A stretch of 64,000 nt of DNA from positions 452,034-516,033 of the forward strand of contig NZ_LT574836.1 in the NCBI RefSeq assembly GCF_900086725.1, given 5' to 3'. The notes under the pieces were generated by a model. The model did no database searches. It was given only the letters and a program-made list of their open reading frames with translations, and was not told where the DNA came from. A program made the position numbers and the translations under genes. How positions within the stretch are numbered: position 1 is the stretch's first letter; each line of letters opens with the position of its first letter. The DNA comes from Bariatricus massiliensis. GTDB taxonomy: Bacteria; Bacillota; Clostridia; Lachnospirales; Lachnospiraceae. Below, one piece after another: positions 1 to 8,233 of the stretch.

Positions 1-585
1 CAGGTGGAGGACGTGCTGAAAGAGCTGCGCGGGGTATTGGCGGAAACGCCGATTCTGTTCACATTCCGCACATCAAAGGAAGGCGGAGAGAAGTCTATTG
101 ACGTTTCCGACTATGTTGAATTAAATAAAATGGCGACGGCCACCGGACTGGCAGACTTGGTGGATGTGGAAGTATTTACCGGCGATGAGGTGGTAAAAGA
201 CATTGTCAAGTGCGCTCATGAACACGGTGTCAAAGTGGTTGCCTCAAATCATGATTTTGATAAGACACCAGAGAAGGATGATATCGTGGGACGTCTGTGC
301 AAGATGCAGGAGCTGGGGGCTGATATCCCGAAGATTGCGGTGATGCCGCAGTCGAAGAGAGATGTACTTACCTTGCTCGCGGCTACGGAGGAGATGGTTT
401 CGGAATATGCGAAGCGTCCGATTATCACCATGTCAATGGCAGGGACAGGGCTCATCAGCCGCCTGTGCGGAGAAGTATTCGGCTCAACCCTGACTTTTGG
501 GGCAGTCGGGAAGGCATCCGCCCCGGGGCAGATGAATGCACTGCAGCTAAGAGAGATTTTAAGCATGATACATGAGAGTATGTAG
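1..585 (+). CDS. aroD: Type I 3-dehydroquinate dehydratase, 5'-truncated
   Basis: Catalyses dehydration of 3-dehydroquinate to 3-dehydroshikimate through a Schiff base, in the shikimate pathway or in quinate use. The reading frame is open at the first base, so about 50-60 N-terminal residues lie outside the window; a type I enzyme is about 250 residues. Visible active-site landmarks are the histidine in SNHDFDKTP, the Schiff-base lysine in PKIAVMP, and the substrate-binding SAPGQ loop near the C-terminus. A TRAP transporter begins 55 bp downstream on the same strand, so co-expression with uptake of a cyclic polyol acid such as shikimate or quinate is possible but not shown. The family call is firm. 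Confidence 0.95.
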   Translation, partial: QVEDVLKELRGVLAETPILFTFRTSKEGGEKSIDVSDYVELNKMATATGLADLVDVEVFTGDEVVKDIVKCAHEHGVKVVASNHDFDKTPEKDDIVGRLCKMQELGADIPKIAVMPQSKRDVLTLLAATEEMVSEYAKRPIITMSMAGTGLISRLCGEVFGSTLTFGAVGKASAPGQMNALQLREILSMIHESM

Positions 586-640
586 GAAAACGATGTGGGA
601 GAAAGTCCGGATATAACTGGAAGGGAGAGCAGGGAAGCGG

Positions 641-1132
641 ATGAAAAGAGTGTGGAATTGGCTGAATGAAAGTCTGGAAGAATTTCTGATGGCAGCCAGC
701 TTGATTTTGATGACTGTTATTATGGGAATACAAGTGTTTTCAAGATATGTACTGGGTGCATCACTTTCATGGTCTGAAGAAGTGACACGGTATTTGTTCG
801 TGTGGGCTGGATTTATAAGTGTCAGCTATTGCACGAAAAAATGTATCTCTATAAAGATAGAACAGTTCGTGGCTGTTTTCCCAAGAAAGGGGAAGGCAAT
901 CTTTAAGCTGGTCAACCATACGATGGAGTTGTTGTTCTTTTTCTACTTAATACCGTTTGCGTTTCGGTATATGCTTTCCGCTTATGTGAGCGGACAGGTG
1001 AGTCCGGCTTGCGGTATCCCTATGTATTATGTGCAGGCAGCTCCCTTCGTCAGCTTTCTCCTTGTTTCTTTTCGAATCATCCAGAGATGGTGGATCGAGT
1101 TTCAGACCGTGCGTGGAAAGAGGGGGGAGTAG
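641..1132 (+). CDS. TRAP transporter small permease (DctQ type)
   Basis: Small membrane subunit of a tripartite ATP-independent periplasmic (TRAP) transporter, which imports organic acids using a sodium gradient. The 163-residue protein has four hydrophobic segments, as expected for DctQ, and carries the family-like SWSEEVTRYLFVW stretch in the second segment (residues about 45-57). A GGGAAGCGG ribosome site lies just before the ATG. The large permease gene begins 3 bp after its stop, so the two are translationally linked. The substrate cannot be read from the sequence. Confidence 0.92.
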   Translation: MKRVWNWLNESLEEFLMAASLILMTVIMGIQVFSRYVLGASLSWSEEVTRYLFVWAGFISVSYCTKKCISIKIEQFVAVFPRKGKAIFKLVNHTMELLFFFYLIPFAFRYMLSAYVSGQVSPACGIPMYYVQAAPFVSFLLVSFRIIQRWWIEFQTVRGKRGE

Positions 1133-1135
1133 AAG

Positions 1136-2425
1136 ATGCCGGCAGTAGTCGTATTTATAATATTTGTAGTATGTCTGGTGACTGCCATACCTGTTTCCAT
1201 TACGCTTGGTATTGCTTCGATTCTTCCGGGGGCGTTTGATTCTTCTTTTACAGCTACCGGACAATTCATTGTGCGCTCTATGCTGGGGGGAATCGACAGC
1301 TTCCCTTTGCTTGCGGTTCCCATGTTCGTACTTTCCGGAATTGTGATGGCAAAGGGGGGAATCTCCAGAAAACTATTTGATGTGTTTGCATATTTTTTGG
1401 GAAAACTGACGGCAGGAATGCCTTGTGCAGTCATTGTGACATGCCTTTTTTATGGGGCAATCTCCGGGTCTGCCCCGGCCACGGTGGCGGCGGTGGGAAG
1501 TATGACGATTCCAATTCTCACAAAGCTGGGATATGACAAAAAGTTCTCCACGGCTGTGGTCGCCGTGGCGGGCGGTCTGGGAGTCATAATTCCACCCAGT
1601 ATCCCTTTTATTATGTACGGCATGGCTTCAGGAGAATCTGTGAGTGATCTGTTTATCTCAGGCATTATCCCCGGAATTTTAATAGGCGCTTTATTGATGG
1701 CTTATACTGTATTCTACTGCAGAAAGCACGGGGAGGACAAAGAAAAGATTCACGCGGTTGTGGATGAACTGCATGACAAAGGATTTTGGGCGGTGCTGAG
1801 GGAGAGTTTTTTTGCACTGTTAAGCCCGGTCATTATTCTTGGATGTATTTATTCCGGTGTCGCGTCCCCCACGGAGGCGGCGGTCATATCGGTATTCTAT
1901 GCGGCTGCTGTGAGCCTCCTTATTTATAAGACCATTAAGCTGAAAGATATATGGGGGATTCTTGTAGAGACAGTCCGTACGTATGCGCCCATCCTTTTTA
2001 TACTGGCGGCTTCGGTCGCATTTTCACGGGTGCTGACTTTGATGCAGGTGCCGCAGACGGTGAGTGAATGGATATTGACTCATTTCAGCAATAAAATCAT
2101 GATTCTTCTGGTCATCAATATTTTCCTGCTGATTGTGGGCATGGTGATGGATACGACTCCGGCTATTCTTATTTTGACGCCGATTCTCCTGCCGATCGTC
2201 ACTGCGATAGGGATGAATCCTATTCATTTCGGAATCATGATGGTGGTGAATCTTGCCATCGGCTTTGTGACGCCTCCGATAGGTGTCAACTTGTTCGTGG
2301 CCAGCTCCTTGACCGGGATTCCGGTAGTGGAATTGGCAAAAAAGGCGATGCCTATGATTGTCTATTTTTTGGCGGCACTGCTGGCGATAACATTTATTCC
2401 GGCTATTAGTACGGCATTTATTTAG
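1136..2425 (+). CDS. TRAP transporter large permease (DctM type)
   Basis: Large transport-channel subunit of the TRAP system, 429 residues, about 12 hydrophobic segments. Family marks include FYGAISGSAPATVAAVGSM in the N-terminal half and the GMVMDTTPAILILTPILLP and FVTPPIGVNLFVAS stretches in the C-terminal half, which belong to the two inverted repeats that bind sodium and substrate. It sits between the small permease and the binding protein in the common Q-M-P order. Length is typical. Spacing is tight on both sides, so a single transcript is likely. Confidence 0.95.
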   Translation: MPAVVVFIIFVVCLVTAIPVSITLGIASILPGAFDSSFTATGQFIVRSMLGGIDSFPLLAVPMFVLSGIVMAKGGISRKLFDVFAYFLGKLTAGMPCAVIVTCLFYGAISGSAPATVAAVGSMTIPILTKLGYDKKFSTAVVAVAGGLGVIIPPSIPFIMYGMASGESVSDLFISGIIPGILIGALLMAYTVFYCRKHGEDKEKIHAVVDELHDKGFWAVLRESFFALLSPVIILGCIYSGVASPTEAAVISVFYAAAVSLLIYKTIKLKDIWGILVETVRTYAPILFILAASVAFSRVLTLMQVPQTVSEWILTHFSNKIMILLVINIFLLIVGMVMDTTPAILILTPILLPIVTAIGMNPIHFGIMMVVNLAIGFVTPPIGVNLFVASSLTGIPVVELAKKAMPMIVYFLAALLAITFIPAISTAFI

Positions 2426-2436
2426 GGAGGTAGAAG

Positions 2437-3438
2437 ATGGGGAAAACAAAAATGAGAATCGTGATTTTATTCTTCTCATTCTGCCTTCTGGACGGATGCC
2501 AGAGAAGAGAGGAAGACGGTGTTCAGCGGTATGCGTGGCCTCTGGCCACTGCCAGCCCGGAAGACACCGTGACCCAGATTTATGCGGAAGAATTCGCGGC
2601 CGCGGTGGAGAACTTGAGTGATGGAAAGATGAAGATTCAGGTCTATCCCAACAGTACGCTGGGAGGGGACAGGGAGCTTCTTGAGACGTGCGCGGATGGA
2701 GATATCCCCTTTGTTATACAGAATACGGCGCCTCAAGTTGGATTCATGCCGGATTTAGCCATTTTTGATACCCCCTGCCTGTTCGATACGATTGAGGAGG
2801 CAAGAGCGGCGGTCGACGACCCGGTTTTTTATAATTTGATGGAATCGGTGTATACAGAGGGAGGATATAAGCTTCTTGGTTACGCAGACCAAGGGTTTCG
2901 AGTAATGTCTACAAATAAGAAAGTAGAGAGTTTGAATGATTTCAAGGGCCAGAAAATCAGGACAATGGAAAATTCTTATCACATGGATTTCTGGAAATCA
3001 TTGAAAGCAAGCCCGACGCCTATGACATTCAGTGAGGTCTATATCGGCCTCCAGCAGGGGACCATTGATGCACAGGAGAATCCTTACGAGGTCATCGTCT
3101 CCAACCGCTTATATGAACAACAGGATTATGTGGTGGAGACTAACCACCTTCCACATTTTATTTCACTGATTGTAAGTGATGATTTTTATCAGGAACTGCC
3201 AAAAGAGAAGCAGGAAATTATCAAAACGGCCGCCGAGACTGCCAAGGAAGCGGCAAGAAAAGCTTCCGATGAGCGTATAGCGGATAAGATAGAAGAGATA
3301 GAAAATAGTGGCACGGAGATCGTTGTTTTAACCGAGGAAGTGAAAGAAAAGATGCGTGAAGCCGCATTGCCGGTATATGAAGAAATCAGGAAAAACGTGA
3401 GTCCTGAAATCGTGGATGCGTATCTGAAGGGAAACTAA
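2437..3438 (+). CDS. TRAP transporter substrate-binding lipoprotein (DctP type)
   Basis: Extracellular solute-binding component, 333 residues. The N-terminus is a lipoprotein signal with lipobox LDGC (cysteine near residue 24), so it is probably anchored to the outer face of the membrane, as expected in a monoderm. Family motifs are visible: the YPNSTLGGDRELLE loop and the FKGQKIRTMEN stretch, whose arginine normally pairs with a substrate carboxylate, and later GLQQGTIDAQENP. It begins 11 bp after the large permease behind a GGGAGG ribosome site. The ligand is unknown; the adjacent aroD hints at a shikimate-type acid. Confidence 0.93.
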   Translation: MGKTKMRIVILFFSFCLLDGCQRREEDGVQRYAWPLATASPEDTVTQIYAEEFAAAVENLSDGKMKIQVYPNSTLGGDRELLETCADGDIPFVIQNTAPQVGFMPDLAIFDTPCLFDTIEEARAAVDDPVFYNLMESVYTEGGYKLLGYADQGFRVMSTNKKVESLNDFKGQKIRTMENSYHMDFWKSLKASPTPMTFSEVYIGLQQGTIDAQENPYEVIVSNRLYEQQDYVVETNHLPHFISLIVSDDFYQELPKEKQEIIKTAAETAKEAARKASDERIADKIEEIENSGTEIVVLTEEVKEKMREAALPVYEEIRKNVSPEIVDAYLKGN

Positions 3439-3504
3439 AGGACAGAATTAGTAGGGAAATCCTCAGGAAAACTCTAAAAGTTCGGCAAATATGCAAAGTT
3501 TCGG

Positions 3505-3533
3505 TTGAAAAAAAGAGAAATTTATTATAGAAT
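3505..3533 (+). promoter_or_regulatory. Sigma-A-type promoter for efp
   Basis: TTGAAA and TAGAAT separated by 17 bp, about 65 bp before the efp start. It separates efp from the TRAP genes. Confidence 0.65.
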
Positions 3534-3597
3534 TATTAGCAGTGAATAATTTTATGATGAAAAAGGAATGCCTAAGGCATATATAAGGAGGATTACA

Positions 3598-4155
3598 ATG
3601 ATTTCAGCAGGAGATTTTAGAAATGGTCTTACCGTTCTGATCGAGGGAAATATCTTTCAGATTTTGGAGTTCCAGCATGTTAAACCGGGTAAAGGCGCCG
3701 CATTTGTAAGAACAAAGATGAAGAATATTATCAATGGTGGTGTGGTAGAGAAGACATTCCGCCCGACAGAGAAATTCGATACGGCTCATATTGACAGAAA
3801 AGATATGCAGTACTTATACTCTGACGGTGAGCTTTATCACTTTATGGATGTTGAGACTTATGACCAGATCGCTTTGAATGAAGACACCATCGGCGATGCG
3901 TTGAAGTTTGTAAAAGAAAATGAAATGGTCAAAGTATGTTCACATCAGGGAAATGTATTTTCTGTTGAGCCGCCTCTTAATGTGGAGCTGGAGATTACAG
4001 AGACAGAACCGGGTGTAAAGGGCGATACAGCCACAGGTGCTACCAAGCCGGCTATCGTTGAGACGGGAGCAAGCGTATTGGTGCCGCTGTTCGTCAATCA
4101 GGGAGACAGAATCAAAATTGACACACGTACAGGGGATTATCTCTCCAGAGCATAG
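3598..4155 (+). CDS. efp: Elongation factor P
   Basis: Translation factor that relieves ribosome stalling at polyproline stretches. The start used here gives a 185-residue protein beginning MISAGDF, the usual length; it follows an AAGGAGG site by 6 nt, whereas an in-frame ATG 30 nt upstream has no ribosome site. Three beta-barrel domains are expected. The tip of the domain I loop reads KPGKGAAF, with Lys32 in the place that is modified in Bacillus EF-P. It has its own promoter and terminator. Confidence 0.97.
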   Translation: MISAGDFRNGLTVLIEGNIFQILEFQHVKPGKGAAFVRTKMKNIINGGVVEKTFRPTEKFDTAHIDRKDMQYLYSDGELYHFMDVETYDQIALNEDTIGDALKFVKENEMVKVCSHQGNVFSVEPPLNVELEITETEPGVKGDTATGATKPAIVETGASVLVPLFVNQGDRIKIDTRTGDYLSRA

Positions 4156-4196
4156 ATTTACCTGTAGTCATATTTCACAAAGTTTATAGTTCAGAC

Positions 4197-4240
4197 AAGC
4201 CCGGATGAAGGTACAAAACCTTTAATTCCGGGCTTTTTTG
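4197..4240 (+). terminator. Intrinsic terminator after efp
   Basis: AGCCCGGA pairs with TCCGGGCT around a loop of about 20 nt, followed by six T residues. Confidence 0.85.
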
Positions 4241-4275
4241 ATGTCAAACTACTTGGACAACAACCAAAAAAACAC

Positions 4276-4304
4276 TTGCAGAGAGCAGAGAGGCTTAGTA
4301 TAAT
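4276..4304 (+). promoter_or_regulatory. Promoter for the DUF5688 gene
   Basis: TTGCAG and a perfect TATAAT with 17 bp spacing, leaving an untranslated leader of about 100 nt that contains short inverted repeats. Confidence 0.75.
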
Positions 4305-4412
4305 CAATTCACATACCTTATCAGGTATTTTGTCCAAAATCATTTGGGTATCCATATAACCTTTGGCTGGCAGTCCAAATAAAATATATGTACAAAAGAA
4401 AGGAAAACTACT

Positions 4413-5243
4413 ATGAATTACACAGAATTTATAAATGCCGTCAAAGAAGAGGTCAAGGAGCATCTGGAGCCAGATATCATTGTGGAACTGCACACCGCGA
4501 TGAAGAATAACGGCACAATCAGAAAAGGTCTGATGATAGGCAGAAGAGGTGTCAATGTTTCCCCTGCTATCTATTTAGAAGAATTCTATGAGCAGTATCT
4601 GAAGGGGAAAAGCATTTCGCTATTAGCAGAGACTATCCAGCAAATCTATGAACAAGTCAAAGTACAAAATTCTTATTCCTGCGATAATATATTTTCCTAT
4701 GAAAAAGTGAAAGAAAAAATCGTTTATAAGTTGATTCAACGCGAAGCAAATGAGAATCTTTTAGGGGAAGTTCCGTATGAAGAGTTTCTTGATTTGGCAT
4801 TGGTATTTTATGTGCTGTTGGAGGCTACTCCTTTCGGAAATGCGACGCTGCTTGTCAAGAATGAGCATCTCGGTGAATGGGGAGTGTCGAAGGAGGAAAT
4901 TATGAAAGCGGCGGAGAAGAACACGCCGAAGCTGCTGCCCCTGCGGTTTGAGAAGTTGGCGAATTTTATGTATGTGATGACAAATCAACCGCAGAATCTG
5001 GGAGCCTGCACGGTATGTTATCCGGAGGCATGTAAAAAGGCCAGAGAGACGATTGGTGAGAATTTTTATGTTATACCAAGCAGTATACATGAAATGATAT
5101 TGATTCCCGAGAGCTATGGGCTTAACCGGCTCCAGCTTGAGATTATGGCTGGGGAGATTAACAGTGAAGACGTTGAGGAGGAAGAAGTGCTTTCAGGTAA
5201 CGTATATTACTATAGCGGGAAAGAGGGCAGATTGATTTTGTAG
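4413..5243 (+). CDS. DUF5688 family protein
   Basis: Cytoplasmic protein of 276 residues with no signal peptide or membrane segment. It resembles the DUF5688 family, common in gut Lachnospiraceae and often present in several copies per genome; its function is not known. Features seen are an N-terminal helical part (MNYTEFINAVKEEVKEHL), the phrase NGTIRKGLMI, a central LALVFYVLLE segment, a CTVCYPEACKKA stretch with three cysteines, and a C-terminal part reading IPSSIHEMILIP. It has its own promoter and a long leader. The family call rests on recollection of these motifs. Confidence 0.7.
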   Translation: MNYTEFINAVKEEVKEHLEPDIIVELHTAMKNNGTIRKGLMIGRRGVNVSPAIYLEEFYEQYLKGKSISLLAETIQQIYEQVKVQNSYSCDNIFSYEKVKEKIVYKLIQREANENLLGEVPYEEFLDLALVFYVLLEATPFGNATLLVKNEHLGEWGVSKEEIMKAAEKNTPKLLPLRFEKLANFMYVMTNQPQNLGACTVCYPEACKKARETIGENFYVIPSSIHEMILIPESYGLNRLQLEIMAGEINSEDVEEEEVLSGNVYYYSGKEGRLIL

Positions 5244-5269
5244 GAGAGTCCGTAAGAATTTCCTATATC

Positions 5270-5308
5270 ATAAAAGACAGCCGCAGACGTGAATCATGTC
5301 TGCGGCTG
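5270..5308 (-). terminator. Terminator for tRNA-Arg
   Basis: An 11-bp perfect stem (CAGCCGCAGAC with its complement) around a 9-nt loop. On the minus strand it is followed by a short T-rich run, which fits termination of the tRNA transcript. Confidence 0.65.
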
Positions 5309-5319
5309 ACTGCTCTAAA

Positions 5320-5391
5320 CGTCTCTGATCAGAATCGAACTGACGCACCCGCCTCCGGAGGGCGGTGCTCTATCCACTGAGCTACAGAGAC
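5320..5391 (-). tRNA. tRNA-Arg, anticodon CCG
   Basis: Complete cloverleaf of 72 nt. The 7-bp acceptor stem pairs GTCTCTG with CAGAGAC; the D arm has GCTC/GAGC; the anticodon stem CCGCC/GGCGG encloses the loop CTCCGGA, so the anticodon is CCG reading CGG. The T arm contains TTCGATT. The discriminator base is G and no CCA is encoded. Confidence 0.97.
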
Positions 5392-5398
5392 AAGTATA

Positions 5399-5427
5399 AA
5401 TATAGCACGTGTCAGCAGAAAAATCAA
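5399..5427 (-). promoter_or_regulatory. Promoter for tRNA-Arg
   Basis: On the minus strand, TTGATT and TATATT with a 17-bp spacer, ending 7 bp before the tRNA 5' end. Confidence 0.6.
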
Positions 5428-5463
5428 GAAAAATATTTAGACAAAACTAGTCTTTTTTTGCTA

Positions 5464-5493
5464 TTGACTTGAGAAACAGCCGGAGGTTATTAT
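5464..5493 (+). promoter_or_regulatory. Promoter for the membrane-anchored hypothetical gene
   Basis: TTGACT and TATTAT with an 18-bp spacer, just before an AATAGGAGG ribosome site and the ATG at 5517. Confidence 0.55.
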
Positions 5494-5516
5494 AGGGGGG
5501 AATAGGAGGTTGTATC

Positions 5517-6125
5517 ATGGCAGAAAGGAAAAAAAGCCGCTGCCGCTGGATATTGGAAAACAGACGTGCCAACATGGTCGTTGGAGTGCTGTTTCTGATT
5601 GTGGCCGGCATGGCAGCTTTGTTTTTTCTGACCAATGATAAAAAGCCGCTTGCAGTCTCTGCGCCGGTAATCGCGATATGCGAAGAATATAATGTGGCAG
5701 AGATGAACCCTCTGACGGAGAATCTGGATGAAGAGGTTACAGAGGCAGTAACAAAATACTATGAACGGCAGAAAGAAAACTCTGACTATGTGGAAGCATA
5801 TGGAAATCTTTCTGTGTTTATGAAAAGAGGAAAATATCAAGATACATATGTGGTATTTGCTAAGTATGATATGAAGATAAAGGATATCTACACAGCCGTC
5901 CCGGGGTTGGGGACTTTGTTCGTAGATAAAGACGCAAAAGGAAAGATAAGGGTGAATGCTAAGGCCGAGGATGTGGAGACACAGAAATGTATTGCCGACA
6001 TTACTGCTCATGAAGATGTACAGGCCTTGTTTCAGAATGTTGAGACAGCGTACGCCAAGGCGGTCAAATCGGACGCTATGCTGGCGGAAGCATTGAATGA
6101 TCTGCAGAATGCCATGGCAGAGTAA
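5517..6125 (+). CDS. Membrane-anchored hypothetical protein
   Basis: A 202-residue protein that I do not recognise. Residues 1-20 are basic (RKKSRCRWILENRR), followed by one hydrophobic segment at about residues 20-40 (MVVGVLFLIVAGMAALFFL), then an outward-facing domain of about 160 residues rich in Glu, Lys and Ala. Motifs such as VTEAVTKYYERQKENSDYVEAY suggest helices, and the middle (YQDTYVVFAKYDMKIKDI) suggests a small mixed fold. It has its own promoter and a terminator shared with the convergent ABC operon. Its role is unknown. Confidence 0.8.
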   Translation: MAERKKSRCRWILENRRANMVVGVLFLIVAGMAALFFLTNDKKPLAVSAPVIAICEEYNVAEMNPLTENLDEEVTEAVTKYYERQKENSDYVEAYGNLSVFMKRGKYQDTYVVFAKYDMKIKDIYTAVPGLGTLFVDKDAKGKIRVNAKAEDVETQKCIADITAHEDVQALFQNVETAYAKAVKSDAMLAEALNDLQNAMAE

Positions 6126-6135
6126 CGGACATATG

Positions 6136-6186
6136 AAATCTGGGAACAGAAATTCGAAGCATCAGAATATCCTGTTCCCAGATTTT
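6136..6186. terminator. Bidirectional terminator between convergent genes
   Basis: A 14-bp stem (AAATCTGGGAACAG with its complement) with A-rich and T-rich flanks on both sides. It can serve both the plus-strand gene ending at 6125 and the minus-strand permease ending at 6204. Confidence 0.8.
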
Positions 6187-6203
6187 GTACATTATTATGT
6201 TGA

Positions 6204-7010
6204 TTAATCTAAGTTCACCCGTTTTTTCAGTACATGACAGCTAAAGATAAAGCTGGCTATACTGAAAATGATCATAAGTACCATGGTGATGCCGAACAAG
6301 CTGTGGTAGAAATTGAATATGGCGCTGTCAGGCATCTGCTGTCCGGTTGCTTCCAGATACTGAAAATTCCGGATAGATGCGGCGGCTCCGATGGCGCCTC
6401 CGACCATTTGGTTTATCGCCAGAAATCCACAGTAGCTTAGAATGGATATGAGCACCCGGTGTTTTCTGAAGCAATGTCCCAATGAGAGAGAGCCTAAGAT
6501 GATTGCCATGTTCCCGAATGCGCCCACGAGAGTGAGAGCCGCCATGACCCAGCCTAAGGCACTGGGACTGCTGAACTGGAACAAGGCCAATACTGCCGGC
6601 ATCGATTCTTGCATTACAGCTAATAATTCGGGCACAGATGCGACAATGATGAGAGACACATATAATATAAGCGAATCAATCAAGATCCACAGCGCTCCGG
6701 ACAATAGCTTTGCCCACAATTGTGTACTTGTTTTCACGGGCAGCGTTAAGGTAAGATAACCTTCGTGCATAAAGAGATTGCGGTATGTGTAGACCGCCGC
6801 ATATAAAAGTGTAAATATACTGATAAAAGACCAGTAGATAATACACAACAGTAGTGAAAGCACGGAAGGAAGCTCTGGCTTTCCTACGGCTAGTATTCGT
6901 TCTACACCGAAATATCTGCCGATGATGGCCAGAATAATCATCGGAATATGAATCAGGACTAAAAACCGGGAGAGGGTTTTCATATCGTATTTAATTAATT
7001 TTCCTAGCAT
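6204..7010 (-). CDS. ABC transporter permease, GntR-linked
   Basis: Membrane subunit of 268 residues with about six hydrophobic segments: near 15-35, 50-75, 105-125, 155-180, 190-205 and 235-260. It begins MLGKLIKYDMKTLSRF, which is typical of permeases (ABC-2 type) paired with YtrA-like regulators. Its start overlaps the ATPase gene by 7 bp, so coupled translation is likely. The exported or sensed compound is unknown; related Gram-positive operons respond to cell-wall-active compounds. Confidence 0.88.
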   Translation of the reverse strand: MLGKLIKYDMKTLSRFLVLIHIPMIILAIIGRYFGVERILAVGKPELPSVLSLLLCIIYWSFISIFTLLYAAVYTYRNLFMHEGYLTLTLPVKTSTQLWAKLLSGALWILIDSLILYVSLIIVASVPELLAVMQESMPAVLALFQFSSPSALGWVMAALTLVGAFGNMAIILGSLSLGHCFRKHRVLISILSYCGFLAINQMVGGAIGAAASIRNFQYLEATGQQMPDSAIFNFYHSLFGITMVLMIIFSIASFIFSCHVLKKRVNLD

Positions 7011-7702
7011 CTGAATACCTCCCTGAAATATACATCCACCGATTTGCCGTTTGCTGTACGGATATCATCCACAGTTTCATTCATGATAAGCCGTCCATTT
7101 TGAAGAAACAGCACACGGTCCAGAACATTTTCAATGTCGGCTATTAAATGTGTGGAAATGAGTACGGTTGCATTCTCATCATAGTTTCCGATAATCGTGC
7201 GCAGAATATAATCTCTGGCCGCTGGATCTACACCACCTATAGGCTCGTCCAGTACATATAATTCAGCTTTGCGGCTCATGACAAGAATAAGCTGTACCTT
7301 CTCCTTGTCTCCCTTGGAGAGTGTGCCAAGCCTTGCCTTAGGATTGATAGAAAGTGATGCAAGCATCTCATAAGCCCGCTCAGATATAAAATTATCATAA
7401 AAGTCACAAAAGTATTTGATGATATCATCCACTTTCATTTTATCCCGGAGATAGCTGTGGTCGGGCAGATAGGAGACAATGCTTTTGGTATAAGCGCCCG
7501 GATGCTGACCCGATATCAGTATTTCTCCCTGAGTGGGTGTCAGAAGTCCATTGATTAGTTTTATTAATGTGGTCTTGCCACTGCCGTTCGGTCCCAAAAG
7601 AGCGACGATCTGTCCCCGTCCCAACGTCAGATTCAGGTCAGTAAGCGCGGAGAAATCACCATATTTTTTCGTTAAGCCGTGGCATTCTAGTATTGGATTC
7701 AT
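7004..7702 (-). CDS. ABC transporter ATP-binding protein
   Basis: ATPase subunit of 232 residues. It has Walker A (GPNGSGKTT, near residue 37), a signature loop that reads LSKGD instead of LSGGQ, Walker B (LYVLDEP), and an H-loop histidine in STHLIAD. The variant signature is common in this CcmA/YtrB-like group. It overlaps the GntR gene by 4 bp (ATGA) and the permease by 7 bp, so the three form one operon transcribed leftwards. Confidence 0.93.
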   Translation of the reverse strand: MNPILECHGLTKKYGDFSALTDLNLTLGRGQIVALLGPNGSGKTTLIKLINGLLTPTQGEILISGQHPGAYTKSIVSYLPDHSYLRDKMKVDDIIKYFCDFYDNFISERAYEMLASLSINPKARLGTLSKGDKEKVQLILVMSRKAELYVLDEPIGGVDPAARDYILRTIIGNYDENATVLISTHLIADIENVLDRVLFLQNGRLIMNETVDDIRTANGKSVDVYFREVFRC

Positions 7703-8070
7703 AGTTCCTCCCCCTTCAGAATTTCCTGCAGAAGCTCTAGTGCCTCCCTCTTATTAAAGCCCAGCTGCTGCATTGCTTCCATAAAATTTTTAATGTTTTC
7801 TTTTGCAAGTTCTCGTTTCATCTTCTTCAACATGTCCTCATCCTCCGTTATGAAACGGCCGCTCGTCCGTCTTGCGTAGACGAGGCCGTCCCTCTCCAAT
7901 TCAGATAAGGCCTTCTGCATCGTGTTGGGATTCACAGAAGCCTCCATTGCCAGTTCCCTGACAGAGGGGAGCTTGTCCCCCGGAGAATACCTGCCGGAGA
8001 TGATGTCCGCTTTAATACGATCCATTAACTGGAGGTATATTGGTCTGTCATTGTCCAAGTCCCATGGCAT
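7699..8070 (-). CDS. GntR-family repressor, YtrA subfamily
   Basis: A 123-residue regulator consisting of an N-terminal winged helix (PIYLQLMDRIKADIISGRY, LPSVRELA, NPNTMQKALSELERDGLVY) and only a short C-terminal helical tail. That shortness marks the YtrA subfamily, which lacks a full ligand-binding domain and usually controls a neighbouring ABC transporter. It is the first gene of the operon, and an inverted repeat sits directly downstream of its -10 element, which fits autorepression. Confidence 0.93.
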   Translation of the reverse strand: MPWDLDNDRPIYLQLMDRIKADIISGRYSPGDKLPSVRELAMEASVNPNTMQKALSELERDGLVYARRTSGRFITEDEDMLKKMKRELAKENIKNFMEAMQQLGFNKREALELLQEILKGEEL

Positions 8071-8145
8071 TTAATTGCACCTCTTTCTTCTTTTATGACA
8101 TACAGCGGCCTTCCCCCTAAAGTCACCGCATATTTCAAGACTAAC

Positions 8146-8165
8146 TGTATTATGAATATAATACA
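8146..8165. promoter_or_regulatory. Probable GntR operator (inverted repeat)
   Basis: TGTATTAT and ATAATACA, perfect 8-bp arms around GAAT. It occupies about +1 to +20 relative to the minus-strand -10 element, a standard position for a repressor site. Confidence 0.7.
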
Positions 8166-8194
8166 ATAGTACATGCCAATCATATAAATGTCAA
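8166..8194 (-). promoter_or_regulatory. Promoter of the GntR/ABC operon
   Basis: On the minus strand, a perfect TTGACA followed after 17 bp by TACTAT, touching the operator. Confidence 0.7.
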
Positions 8195-8233
8195 GTGAAA
8201 ACCCGTTGTTTTGCACATTTAAAAAGGAAGGAC

